A stretch of 57,362 bases of DNA from Hyphomicrobiaceae bacterium. GTDB lineage: Bacteria; Pseudomonadota; Alphaproteobacteria; Rhizobiales; Methyloligellaceae. The translations under genes were made by a program, and so were the position numbers. Numbering within the stretch: the stretch's first letter is position 1; every line of letters begins with the position of its first letter. The notes below the pieces were generated by a model. It worked only from the letters and a program-made list of their open reading frames with translations, was not told the origin of the DNA and searched no databases. Of this stretch, positions 16,502 through 24,252 are shown one piece after another. Where the stretch lies: the NCBI GenBank assembly GCA_028066055.1, contig JALCBY010000023.1:1-57362 (forward strand), read 5' to 3'.

Positions 16502-17611
16502 TCAGACGATCGGTAGCGCGAGATCGGCACCGGATAATGGTTCCGCGCCCGTTTCCGTGATGAGGCTGGTGCGCCCGATGCAGGCAGGCGTGCCCGTATC
16601 ATCATCGAAGATGATCATGTGCAGGAAAAACACCATGCCCGGCTCAAGCACGACCGGACTTCCCGAGTAGATCATCGGCCAGTCCATCCAGTTGGGGGCG
16701 AATGTGGTCCCGAGGCTATAGCCGCAGGCATTCAGCCGGTAGCGTTCAAGTCCCGCTTTATCGAGGGTTCGGGCGTGCGCCTCGAAGATGTCCCCCACCG
16801 TGTGGCCGGCGACGAGCGCGGCCTCGCACGCCTGAAGTGCATCGAGGCTCGCGGCGTAGAGCCCGTTCTGGTGGGGTGAGGCTTTGCCGACGCGGATGGT
16901 TCGGAACAGGCAGGAATGATAGTGGCGGCAGGTGCCGGCGAATTCGAGGGTGAGATTGTCCTGCGCGTCCAGATGCCGGCGTCCAGAAAAGTAGCGGCAC
17001 ATTAGAGCGCCTTCGCCTGAGCCGAGAATGAACTCGTTCGCCGGATCGTCACCGCCTTGCCGGAATATTTCGGAATGCATCGCTGCAAGGATGTCACCCT
17101 CATAGACGCCGGGCTTGGCGGTCTTCAAAGCGGCATCCCAGGCGGCATCGGCTAGTTTGGCTGCCTTGCGCACATATTCGATCTCGGCGGCACTCTTGAT
17201 GAGTCTCAATCGGGAAACGACGTCTGATGTGTCCTCCAAAGTTGCGAAGCCGTCCAGGCCTGTATCGAGCGCCCGGCCGTTCGCGGCGGTCAAACCATAG
17301 GCATCATATTCGATGCCGAGCCGTTTGCCTTTCAGGCCGAGTTCGCCGAGCAGCACCTTGAGATCGGAAACCGGTTCAGCATCAGCATCATCCTTCCAGA
17401 CGCGAATGTCGTCGATCACGGAAGTGAACTTCGCCTGACGCAGGTCGGGCGCGCGGGTCAGCAGCGTCGTGCGACCGTCCGCGGTGAGAATGAGGCATTG
17501 AAAGAAAACATATCCGAACGTGTCGTAACCGGTCAGGTAGTACATGCTCTCCTGGCGGAACATGAGCAGTGCATCGACGCCCCGCTCAGCAAGTGCTGCG
17601 CATGCCTTCAT
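16502..17611 (-). CDS. M24-fold (pita-bread) hydrolase, creatinase/DoeA-like, metal ligands replaced
   Basis: A protein of at least 369 residues with a creatinase-like N-domain (MFRQESMYYLTGYDTFGYVFFQ) and a pita-bread catalytic domain. In true M24 aminopeptidases two Asp, one His and two Glu bind two metals. Here the segment reads LEFAGTCRHYHSCLFRTIRVG, with Glu and Cys at the Asp positions, and the usual GHG around the metal His reads ACGYSLG; only the late Glu in LEPGMVF looks normal. This fits metal-free members such as creatinase or ectoine hydrolase DoeA better than a peptidase. The frame stays open upstream to 17675 and encodes PLHFSKSELAERR just before this ATG, which resembles a family N-terminus, but no ATG, GTG or TTG precedes it; an ATC or ATT start at 17656 or 17653 is possible. 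Confidence 0.75.
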   Translation of the reverse strand: MKACAALAERGVDALLMFRQESMYYLTGYDTFGYVFFQCLILTADGRTTLLTRAPDLRQAKFTSVIDDIRVWKDDADAEPVSDLKVLLGELGLKGKRLGIEYDAYGLTAANGRALDTGLDGFATLEDTSDVVSRLRLIKSAAEIEYVRKAAKLADAAWDAALKTAKPGVYEGDILAAMHSEIFRQGGDDPANEFILGSGEGALMCRYFSGRRHLDAQDNLTLEFAGTCRHYHSCLFRTIRVGKASPHQNGLYAASLDALQACEAALVAGHTVGDIFEAHARTLDKAGLERYRLNACGYSLGTTFAPNWMDWPMIYSGSPVVLEPGMVFFLHMIIFDDDTGTPACIGRTSLITETGAEPLSGADLALPIV

Positions 17612-17710
17612 GCGGCGCTCGGCAAGTTCAGATTTTGAAAAATGAAGTGGAATGATCGCCCCCGCTGCCGTGCGTCATGCGCTCAGGATGCCTGTCACGC
17701 TGGTGGTAGC

Positions 17711-18274
17711 CTACTGCCTGCAGGACGTCTCCATGGGAAACGCAATCTTCGCGCCGTTGATCGCCTCGAGCACGACCTCTTTCGGGTTTGACGCATTGTA
17801 ACGGATGTCCGCGCCCTGGCCCTGTGTTGCACGGCCGGTATCGAGATCGATCATCTGCGATGCACTGACCCGGATTTCACGATAATTGCGCCGCCCGTTG
17901 CCGTCCTGAACGCTCTTATAGGTCGTGATATCGCGCAGGATGAGCAGCGGCGTGCCGCGCAGATCACCGCGCCCGCTCCAGGAGAAAAGGAACTTTCCGT
18001 AGGCGTTTTTGTTGGTTTGCACGATCGCCGCGCCCATGCCCAGACGCTGCGGGCTCAACAGCAACGCATTGGCCTGGCCTGCAGTTTGCGCCTGTGTGAT
18101 CCGGCCCTGAACGATCCGCACATAGGCGTCCGGCTTGATCAGGTAATTCTTGTTCATGAAGCTGTCGTATTCGTCATAGACGACGCTGCAATCGAACGGT
18201 CCGGCAACGACCGGTTGCGCGAACAGCGCAGCGGCTACAGGCAGGGCAACTAGCTTACTCGCAATTCGGATCAT
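17711..18274 (-). CDS. Secreted protein of unknown function
   Basis: A 187-residue protein I do not recognise. The start at 18274 gives a clear signal peptide (MIRIASKLVALPVAAALFA to VVA) and has AAGGA about 10 nt upstream. The mature part begins GPFDCSVVYDEYDSFMNKNYLIKPD and is rich in Asn, Arg and Tyr, with a repeated hydrophobic-polar pattern that suggests beta structure. Two cysteines, near the start (FDCSVV) and at the end (ETSCRQ), could form one disulfide linking the termini. It probably lies in the periplasm. It is co-directional with the TPR-oxygenase gene, 107 nt downstream of it. No function is proposed. Confidence 0.72.
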   Translation of the reverse strand: MIRIASKLVALPVAAALFAQPVVAGPFDCSVVYDEYDSFMNKNYLIKPDAYVRIVQGRITQAQTAGQANALLLSPQRLGMGAAIVQTNKNAYGKFLFSWSGRGDLRGTPLLILRDITTYKSVQDGNGRRNYREIRVSASQMIDLDTGRATQGQGADIRYNASNPKEVVLEAINGAKIAFPMETSCRQ

Positions 18275-18381
18275 GGCTTTTCCTTGGTAGTCACTGGGTT
18301 TTGCGCCCGACGGAAAGGACGGGTGGCGCAGAGAATATACCGTCCGTGTCGATTTTGCGGCACGAAAATACATTCCGATAT

Positions 18382-20139
18382 TCACGTGGGCATAAGATCG
18401 AAGGCAATCGAAATACGCGTGCCCGCCGCCTCGAACGGGACAGTATGGTGATAGAAATAGGAGGGAAACAGCACCATCATCCCACATTCCGGCCGCACCG
18501 AAAGTGTTTCGGGCTCAACCGCGTTGTGAAAATGCGAAGGCGGGCGACCGAACTCAATCCAGCCGGCCTTGCCGGTGTCATCACTGCCGACGATGTCCGG
18601 CAATTTGGGATAGTAGACACCACTCAGCCAGGCCGCGGGGTGGATGTGCGGAATCTGGTGGCCGGCAGCCTGCATCACCACGCCCCACACGGACAAGGTC
18701 CAGCTGGAGGGTTTTCGGGCGACAAAGGGGTGGTCGTCCTCCGTGAGGCTGTCACGATACACCTGTGCCGCCTTGAGGATCTCGGCCTCGAGCCCCGCGA
18801 TCGGTCCCTTCGGCTCTGAAAGCAGTTCACCCGAATGCCTGCCTTCACGCGTCGCATGGCTCTGCGGCGAGAAGGTCAGGGTCGGGTGGTCGAGGACGTG
18901 TGCACTCAGGGCTTCGTTGAATGACGCAAGGTCACCAAATTCTTCCGGCGGCGTGATGTGCACTGTGCGGACAAACCGGTCGAAATCGATCAGGCTCTGT
19001 GCCTGATCCGTTTTGCCCAAATCCCCCAGCGCGATCGCCTTGAAGGCGAGCAGATCGGTCTGGCCCGGATGCGCGCCAAGATAGCGCTCGCAGGCTTCCA
19101 GGGCGCCTTGCGGATTCTTTTGCTGCAGCCGCAGATCGGCGAGGTTGACGTGGGCTTTGGCGAAATGCGGGTCTATTTTGATCGCTTTCTCGAACGCGTC
19201 CGCAGCCTCGTCGAGCTTGCCGAGCTGCTGCAGGCCATACCCGATGTTGAGCGCGCTTGCCGCATGTTCGGGGACCTCAGCGAGAATGTGCCTGTATCCT
19301 TCAATCGCCTCCTCGTAACGGCCGAGTTCCTGACAGGCTATCGCGTGGTTGTATTCGGCCTCGAGCAGGTCAGGGTCGGCCTCGAATGCGCGCCTCGCCT
19401 CCCGCGCGGCGCCCTCAAAGTCCCCCAGTTCCTGCAGGACGGCGGAAAGGTTCGTCCTTGCCTCGGGCAGCGCTGGATTACGAGTGAGCACCTCTTCGAA
19501 GGCCGCTTTCGCCTCATCAAGCCTTTTCAGAGCCTTCAGCGCGTTGCCCCGGCCTTGTCCTGCGCCGATGTGTTCCAGCGCGATCTCGAGTGTTCGCTCG
19601 TATGCGTCAAGGGCATCCTGTGCCCGCTCTTCCGCTTCCATCAGCACACCGAGATTGAACGCCGCTTCCGCATAGTTCGGATCGGCTGACATGGCGGCCT
19701 TGTATGCGTCTTCCGCTTCTTCGGGCTTCCCAAGCGCCGCTAGCATGTTTCCGAGATTGGTCTGAACCTCCGCATCATTCGGCATAAAGGCGACCGCCGT
19801 TCGCAGGAGATCGAGCCCTTCATCCTGCTGACCGGTCTGGAACGCAGCAACACCAGCAACATTGAGGGCTGCGGGGTCTTGCGGATTTTCCGAGAGAGCT
19901 TCCCGGGCGAAGGCGAGGGCCTGGTCCGGTTTTCCCATTTGCAGTTGGGCGCGCGCCCGGTTCAATGCATCGGTCCGGATTTCCGGCGCTGCAGGCGATG
20001 TGAAATCGAACCCGCCGGAGTAAAGATCGGCCGCGGACGCGGCGGGAACCGCCCGCTGCCTGGGTTGTGCGGCCGGCCGCTTCCGGGATCTGGCCTTCGG
20101 TTTGGAGGCGCGGGCTCTGCCTTTTTTCGACTTCTTCAT
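18382..20139 (-). CDS. TPR protein with C-terminal 2OG-Fe(II) oxygenase domain
   Basis: A 585-residue fusion. A strongly basic leader (Lys/Arg-rich first 30 residues) precedes about ten tetratricopeptide repeats (about residues 50-385; clear examples contain AALNVAGVAAFQTGQQDEGLD, YAEAAFNLGVLMEAEERAQD and HAASALNIGYGLQQLGK). The C-terminal 190 residues match a putative 2OG-Fe(II) oxygenase domain: HIHPAAWLSGVYY carries the first iron ligand(s), and FYHHTVPFEAAGTRISIAFD carries the distal His and the 2-oxoglutarate Arg. Such proteins may hydroxylate protein or other bulky substrates held by the TPR superhelix; the target is unknown. No sulfotransferase or glycosyltransferase module is present. 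It is divergent from the cupin gene with 101 nt between starts. Confidence 0.83.
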   Translation of the reverse strand: MKKSKKGRARASKPKARSRKRPAAQPRQRAVPAASAADLYSGGFDFTSPAAPEIRTDALNRARAQLQMGKPDQALAFAREALSENPQDPAALNVAGVAAFQTGQQDEGLDLLRTAVAFMPNDAEVQTNLGNMLAALGKPEEAEDAYKAAMSADPNYAEAAFNLGVLMEAEERAQDALDAYERTLEIALEHIGAGQGRGNALKALKRLDEAKAAFEEVLTRNPALPEARTNLSAVLQELGDFEGAAREARRAFEADPDLLEAEYNHAIACQELGRYEEAIEGYRHILAEVPEHAASALNIGYGLQQLGKLDEAADAFEKAIKIDPHFAKAHVNLADLRLQQKNPQGALEACERYLGAHPGQTDLLAFKAIALGDLGKTDQAQSLIDFDRFVRTVHITPPEEFGDLASFNEALSAHVLDHPTLTFSPQSHATREGRHSGELLSEPKGPIAGLEAEILKAAQVYRDSLTEDDHPFVARKPSSWTLSVWGVVMQAAGHQIPHIHPAAWLSGVYYPKLPDIVGSDDTGKAGWIEFGRPPSHFHNAVEPETLSVRPECGMMVLFPSYFYHHTVPFEAAGTRISIAFDLMPT

Positions 20140-20240
20140 GATCGCCGAGTCATATCAGCCGAAAACGGCTTTCTGCAATTGCGGTTGGTTGTTTCGCCCG
20201 GTATCCTGCAACCGGAAACCTCAGTGCGCGGAGGACCCGA

Positions 20241-20801
20241 ATGTTCGAACTTGAACGGTTCGTCGAAGACTGTAAGGCGGCGATCGCGAGCGATCCAACC
20301 CACAAAAGTGTCCAGGAGATCGTGGCACGGGCGGTGAGTGAGCCTGGTGGCGTGCTGAAGGTACTGGGTGAGCCGGAGAAGGGAGAGGTCCAGAAACTCT
20401 ATTGCACGGAGAAGCTGACGATCATCAACGTGATCTGGGCGCCGCGCATGACGATCATGCCTCACAACCACAATATGTGGGCCGTAATCGGCGTTTACGG
20501 AGGGCGCGAAGACAACATCTTCTGGCGCCGGGTGGCGGATGATCCGACGGGCCGCATAGAGGCGGCGGGCGCCAGATCGCTCGGTTCGGGCGAGGCGACG
20601 CCGCTCGGCCCCGACATCATTCATTCAGTGACGAACCCGACTGCAAAGTTGACTTCGGCAATACACGTTTATGGAGGCGACTTCTTCGAGGAAGAACGCA
20701 GCGAGTGGGAGCCGGAAGGTCTCACCGAGCAGACCTATGACGTGGAAAAGAACATGCGTCTGTTTGAGGAGGCGAATTCTTTCGCACGCCAACAACAGTA
20801 G
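20241..20801 (+). CDS. Cupin-fold metal-dependent protein, cysteine-dioxygenase-like
   Basis: A 186-residue single-domain cupin. The first metal motif is MPHNHNMWAVIGVYGGREDNIFW (His-x-His near residue 75) and the second region is LGPDIIHSVTNP with the third His. The layout resembles the cysteine dioxygenase/thiol dioxygenase branch and a group of predicted cupin enzymes common in proteobacteria, but the substrate cannot be read from sequence. The start has GGAGG with 6 nt spacing. It points away from the TPR-oxygenase gene and converges on pckA. Both divergent neighbours are predicted mononuclear-iron enzymes, which may be chance. Confidence 0.78.
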   Translation: MFELERFVEDCKAAIASDPTHKSVQEIVARAVSEPGGVLKVLGEPEKGEVQKLYCTEKLTIINVIWAPRMTIMPHNHNMWAVIGVYGGREDNIFWRRVADDPTGRIEAAGARSLGSGEATPLGPDIIHSVTNPTAKLTSAIHVYGGDFFEEERSEWEPEGLTEQTYDVEKNMRLFEEANSFARQQQ

Positions 20802-20845
20802 CTGGCGGTTTCCGGCCACCTTCAGTCCCGTAGATACCGCGCCGT

Positions 20846-22453
20846 CTATTCGGCTGCGTCCCTCAGGGCAGGTGCTGCCTCGCGCACGTCGGAATCCACG
20901 TGAGCCTCGAACTTCTCGAAATTCTCGATGAACATGTCCACGAGCGCCATGGCCTGTTTGTCATAGGCTTTCTTGTCGGCCCAGGTGTCCCGCGGATTGA
21001 GGATTGTGTCGTCGACACCCTCGACCGCAACCGGAACCTCGAATCCGAAGACCGGATCACGGCGCATCTCGGCATTGACCAGACTCCCATCGAGCGCGGC
21101 GTTCAGGAGCGCCCGCGTCGCCTTGATCGGCATGCGGTGCCCGATGCCATATTCGCCGCCTGTCCATCCGGTATTGACCAGCCAGCAGTCAACATCGTGG
21201 CGGGCGATCAGTTCGCGCAGCAGATTGCCGTAAACGCTCGGGTGCCGCGGCATGAAAGGTGCGCCAAAGCACGTCGAAAAGGTTGCTTGAACGCCGTCGA
21301 GGCCCTTTTCGGTGCCGGCGACTTTCGCCGTGTAGCCGGACAGGAAATGATACATGGCCTGGCTCGGTGTCAGCTTTGCGATCGGCGGCAGGACGCCATA
21401 GGCGTCGGCTGTCAACATGACGATGTTGCTTGGGTGCTCCGACGTTCCAACCGCACTGGCATTCGGGATGAACTCCAGTGGATAGGCGGACCGCGCGTTT
21501 TCTGTCAGGGATCCGTCGTCAAAATCGGGAGATCCATCCGCGTCGACAATCACATTCTCCAGCAGCGCGCCGCTTCGAACGGACGCATCGTAGATTTCCG
21601 GCTCGGCCTCGCGCGCGAGATTGATCGTCTTCGCGTAGCATCCACCTTCGAAATTGTAGATGCCACTGTCCGACCAGCCATGTTCGTCGTCGCCAAGCAA
21701 CATGCGTTTGGGATCGGCGGAAAGCGTCGTCTTACCCGTACCCGACAGCCCGAAAAAGACGGCCGATCTGCCCCCCTCCGGATGCTCGTTGGCGGAGCAG
21801 TGCATCGGCATAACGCCCTTTTCGGGCAGGAGAAAATTGAGATACCCGAAAACGGACTTCTTTGTTTCGCCGGCATAGGAGGTTCCGCCGATCAGTACGA
21901 GTTTCCGGGTGAAGTCGCAGGCAATGACCGTATCGGAGCGTGTGCCGTGGCGTTCCGGGTCGGCGCGGAAGCTCGGCAGGTTGACCACCGTGAACTCCGG
22001 CAAAAAGCCGTCTAGCTCGGAGGCGTCCGGGCGGCGCAGGAGATACTGGATGAACAGCGCGTGCCACGCATATTCAAGATAGATGCGCGCCGGCAGACGA
22101 TGTGTTGCATCTGCGCCCGCAAACAGCTCCTGGACATACAGATCGCGGCCTTCAGCGTGGGCCAGGAAGTCCTGCAGCAGGATTTCAAAATGCTCCGGGC
22201 TCATGGCCTGGTTGTTGTCCCACCAGACCGTGCTTTCGGTGGTGGCGTCGCGCACGATATATTTGTCACGCGCCGCGCGGCCGGTATGCGCGCCGGTCTC
22301 GACGGCGAGCGCGCCGGCTTGCGTCAACCGGCCCTCTTGCCGTGCGATCGCGTGCTCAATCAGTGCCTCGGACGAGAAATTTTTATGGTGCGTTCCCGGG
22401 TTTTCAATCGGAAACGAGTTCTTACCGGCAGCATCGCCTCCGGTATCCGCCAT
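20846..22453 (-). CDS. pckA: Phosphoenolpyruvate carboxykinase (ATP)
   Basis: A 535-residue ATP-dependent PEP carboxykinase, first committed step of gluconeogenesis (oxaloacetate plus ATP to PEP). Visible motifs are the oxaloacetate loop [24 protein letters not shown], the P-loop [27 protein letters not shown] (metal site) and [12 protein letters not shown]. Length is normal for the family. I use the ATG at 22453 because AGGGAG sits 8 nt upstream of it; a GTG at 22462 is in frame but lies against that site. Its place near chvI/chvG/hprK is the usual rhizobial arrangement. A palindrome at 22633-22647 lies in the long 5' region. Confidence 0.95.
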   Translation of the reverse strand: MADTGGDAAGKNSFPIENPGTHHKNFSSEALIEHAIARQEGRLTQAGALAVETGAHTGRAARDKYIVRDATTESTVWWDNNQAMSPEHFEILLQDFLAHAEGRDLYVQELFAGADATHRLPARIYLEYAWHALFIQYLLRRPDASELDGFLPEFTVVNLPSFRADPERHGTRSDTVIACDFTRKLVLIGGTSYAGETKKSVFGYLNFLLPEKGVMPMHCSANEHPEGGRSAVFFGLSGTGKTTLSADPKRMLLGDDEHGWSDSGIYNFEGGCYAKTINLAREAEPEIYDASVRSGALLENVIVDADGSPDFDDGSLTENARSAYPLEFIPNASAVGTSEHPSNIVMLTADAYGVLPPIAKLTPSQAMYHFLSGYTAKVAGTEKGLDGVQATFSTCFGAPFMPRHPSVYGNLLRELIARHDVDCWLVNTGWTGGEYGIGHRMPIKATRALLNAALDGSLVNAEMRRDPVFGFEVPVAVEGVDDTILNPRDTWADKKAYDKQAMALVDMFIENFEKFEAHVDSDVREAAPALRDAAE

Positions 22454-22632
22454 TGCGTCCACTCCCTACACAACAAGCTCTATGTCTCTGATCCGTCAGC
22501 CCGCATATTTGCCACTTTGCCTGCAGACTGACTTCAAGCTGCGCGCTTCTTAGTGAGCACTTTGCGATCTGGCAAGCGGTAACGGACGGATGAAACCGTC
22601 AATCGTCACCATTTGGCCGATTGAATCAACCG

Positions 22633-22647
22633 GTTTTGTCACAAAAC
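22633..22647. promoter_or_regulatory. Perfect palindrome upstream of pckA containing GTCACA
   Basis: GTTTTGT-C-ACAAAAC is a perfect 7+1+7 inverted repeat 180 nt upstream of the pckA start and 23 nt after the HugZ-like gene ends. The core TGTCACA recalls the GTCACA element I remember for rhizobial ChvI targets and also Pho-type half sites; that memory is unchecked. Regulation of pckA from here is inference. The rest of the 217-nt gap (22454-22670) shows no clear sigma-70 promoter. Confidence 0.42.
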
Positions 22648-22670
22648 TTCTATTGAGTTGACAGCTGTGG

Positions 22671-23441
22671 TTAACCGCGCGCCATCCGGGTAAGTTCAAC
22701 CAAGGCCTTTCGCACCTGTTGCGGCGTTGTGACGCGGCGGGGAAAATCAAGCCGCAGGCCCGATTCCCCACATACCAGATCACACCCTTCCGGATCACAC
22801 GACACGAACCGCCATTTCCCCGGCTCGGCCCCCAGAAGTTTGGTGGCGTAGAGCTCGACCGCGTCCGCGTGATCTTCATTCATATGCGACACGATTTCGG
22901 CCTCCGCGCGGACAAGAACGTCTGCGTCCGAAATATCCACCTGAAGGCCTTCAGACGGAATGTCGGTGATGCGGCCAAATCCGCCAACGAAATGCGCGCC
23001 TTCCACGTTCAGCACGTAAAAGGCGAAGTCGGCGAAATCGACATACGTCTCGGCGGAGGGGTGACGGTTCAGGAACCGGTGTCGCGCAACCGGCGACTCG
23101 ATCTTCTCGAGTTTCCCGAAAACACTGACCCGCGCCCCTTCCAGCGGATCGCCAAGTCCGCCGGTTTCATCGAACAGAATTGAGGCGCGGGGGTCCTTTT
23201 CGATGTTCTTGGTATGCTCCGCGAGCGTGGAAATGAGGGTGATTGGCCGGTTGTCAGGCATGCACGAAACGGTGACTAGGGACGCATAGGGCGTGCCTGT
23301 TTCGCGGTTCAAAGTGGCCAGTGAAGCCTTGAGGGCGCGGCGCATGATGGCGCGCGACCATTGATCGGCTGGTAGACTTTCTTTTTGCTGGGGGACTGTC
23401 ATCTTAATCACGTTTGCCATATTGTTGCTGGCCAGTATCAT
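22671..23441 (-). CDS. HugZ-like heme-utilisation/FMN-binding split-barrel protein
   Basis: A protein of up to 256 residues with two parts. The first 150 residues form a pyridoxamine-phosphate-oxidase-like split barrel (ALKASLATLNRETGTPYASLVTVSCMPDNRPITLISTLAEHTKNI, then ASILFDE). The C-terminal 80 residues (AEIVSHMNEDHADAVELYATKLL) are a DUF2470-type domain, the combination found in HugZ heme-degrading proteins and relatives. A role in heme or flavin chemistry is inferred. The start is uncertain: in-frame ATGs at 23441, 23420 and 23402 all lack a good ribosome site, and conserved sequence begins only near residue 25. It is divergent from chvI with about 100 nt between starts. Confidence 0.8.
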   Translation of the reverse strand: MILASNNMANVIKMTVPQQKESLPADQWSRAIMRRALKASLATLNRETGTPYASLVTVSCMPDNRPITLISTLAEHTKNIEKDPRASILFDETGGLGDPLEGARVSVFGKLEKIESPVARHRFLNRHPSAETYVDFADFAFYVLNVEGAHFVGGFGRITDIPSEGLQVDISDADVLVRAEAEIVSHMNEDHADAVELYATKLLGAEPGKWRFVSCDPEGCDLVCGESGLRLDFPRRVTTPQQVRKALVELTRMARG

Positions 23442-23538
23442 TTTCAGCCAGATGACGTTACATATCGTGCCTCATTTTGCCCAATTTACGACCATAGACC
23501 GCCGCGGGGGGACGGAGTCTACCGCGAGGGATTAGGAA

Positions 23539-24237
23539 ATGCCGACAATTGCTTTAGTGGACGACGACCGGAATATCCTGACTTCACTGCGCATGGCGCT
23601 GGAGTCCGAGGGGTATGCCACGCAGACCTATAATGACGGGTCGTCCGCCCTGGACGGTCTGACCGGCAATCCGCCGGACCTCGCCATCCTGGACATCAAG
23701 ATGCCCCGCATGGACGGCATGGAGTTGTTGCGCCGATTGCGCCAGAAAACCGAAATGCCAGTGATCTTCCTCACCTCGAAGGACGAGGAGATTGACGAAC
23801 TGTTCGGCCTGAAAATGGGGGCCGACGACTATATCCGCAAACCGTTCTCGCAACGGCTGCTCGTTGAACGGGTCAAGGCGGTTCTCCGGCGTGCCCAGCC
23901 GCGTGAAGCTTCAGCAGTGCCTGAGAATTCCGCCAAGGTTCTGGAACGCGGAAAGTTGAAACTGGATTCCGAACGCCACACGTGCGAGTGGGACGGCAAA
24001 CAGGTGACTTTGACGGTAACCGAGTTTCTCATCCTACAGGCCCTGGCACAAAGGCCGGGGGTGGTGAAAAGCCGTGATGCGTTGATGGATGCAGCGTATG
24101 ACGATCAGGTCTACGTTGATGATCGGACGATCGACAGCCACATCAAACGGCTTCGCAAGAAATTCAAGCACGCCGACGACAAGTTCGACGTGATCGAAAC
24201 GCTCTATGGTGTGGGCTATCGGTTCAAAGAATGCTGA
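23539..24237 (+). CDS. chvI: Response regulator ChvI
   Basis: A 232-residue OmpR-family regulator. The receiver has VDDDRN at the acidic pocket, phosphoacceptor Asp52 in [17 protein letters not shown], and Lys in [11 protein letters not shown]; the winged helix runs from LKLDSERH to [11 protein letters not shown]. The [30 protein letters not shown] segment is characteristic of ChvI. With ChvG it controls envelope, exopolysaccharide, acid response and virulence or symbiosis genes in rhizobia. GAGGG precedes the ATG by 8 nt. It is the first gene of chvI-chvG-hprK-EIIA-HPr. Confidence 0.94.
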   Translation: MPTIALVDDDRNILTSLRMALESEGYATQTYNDGSSALDGLTGNPPDLAILDIKMPRMDGMELLRRLRQKTEMPVIFLTSKDEEIDELFGLKMGADDYIRKPFSQRLLVERVKAVLRRAQPREASAVPENSAKVLERGKLKLDSERHTCEWDGKQVTLTVTEFLILQALAQRPGVVKSRDALMDAAYDDQVYVDDRTIDSHIKRLRKKFKHADDKFDVIETLYGVGYRFKEC

Positions 24238-24252
24238 TGAGCACACCCGGCG

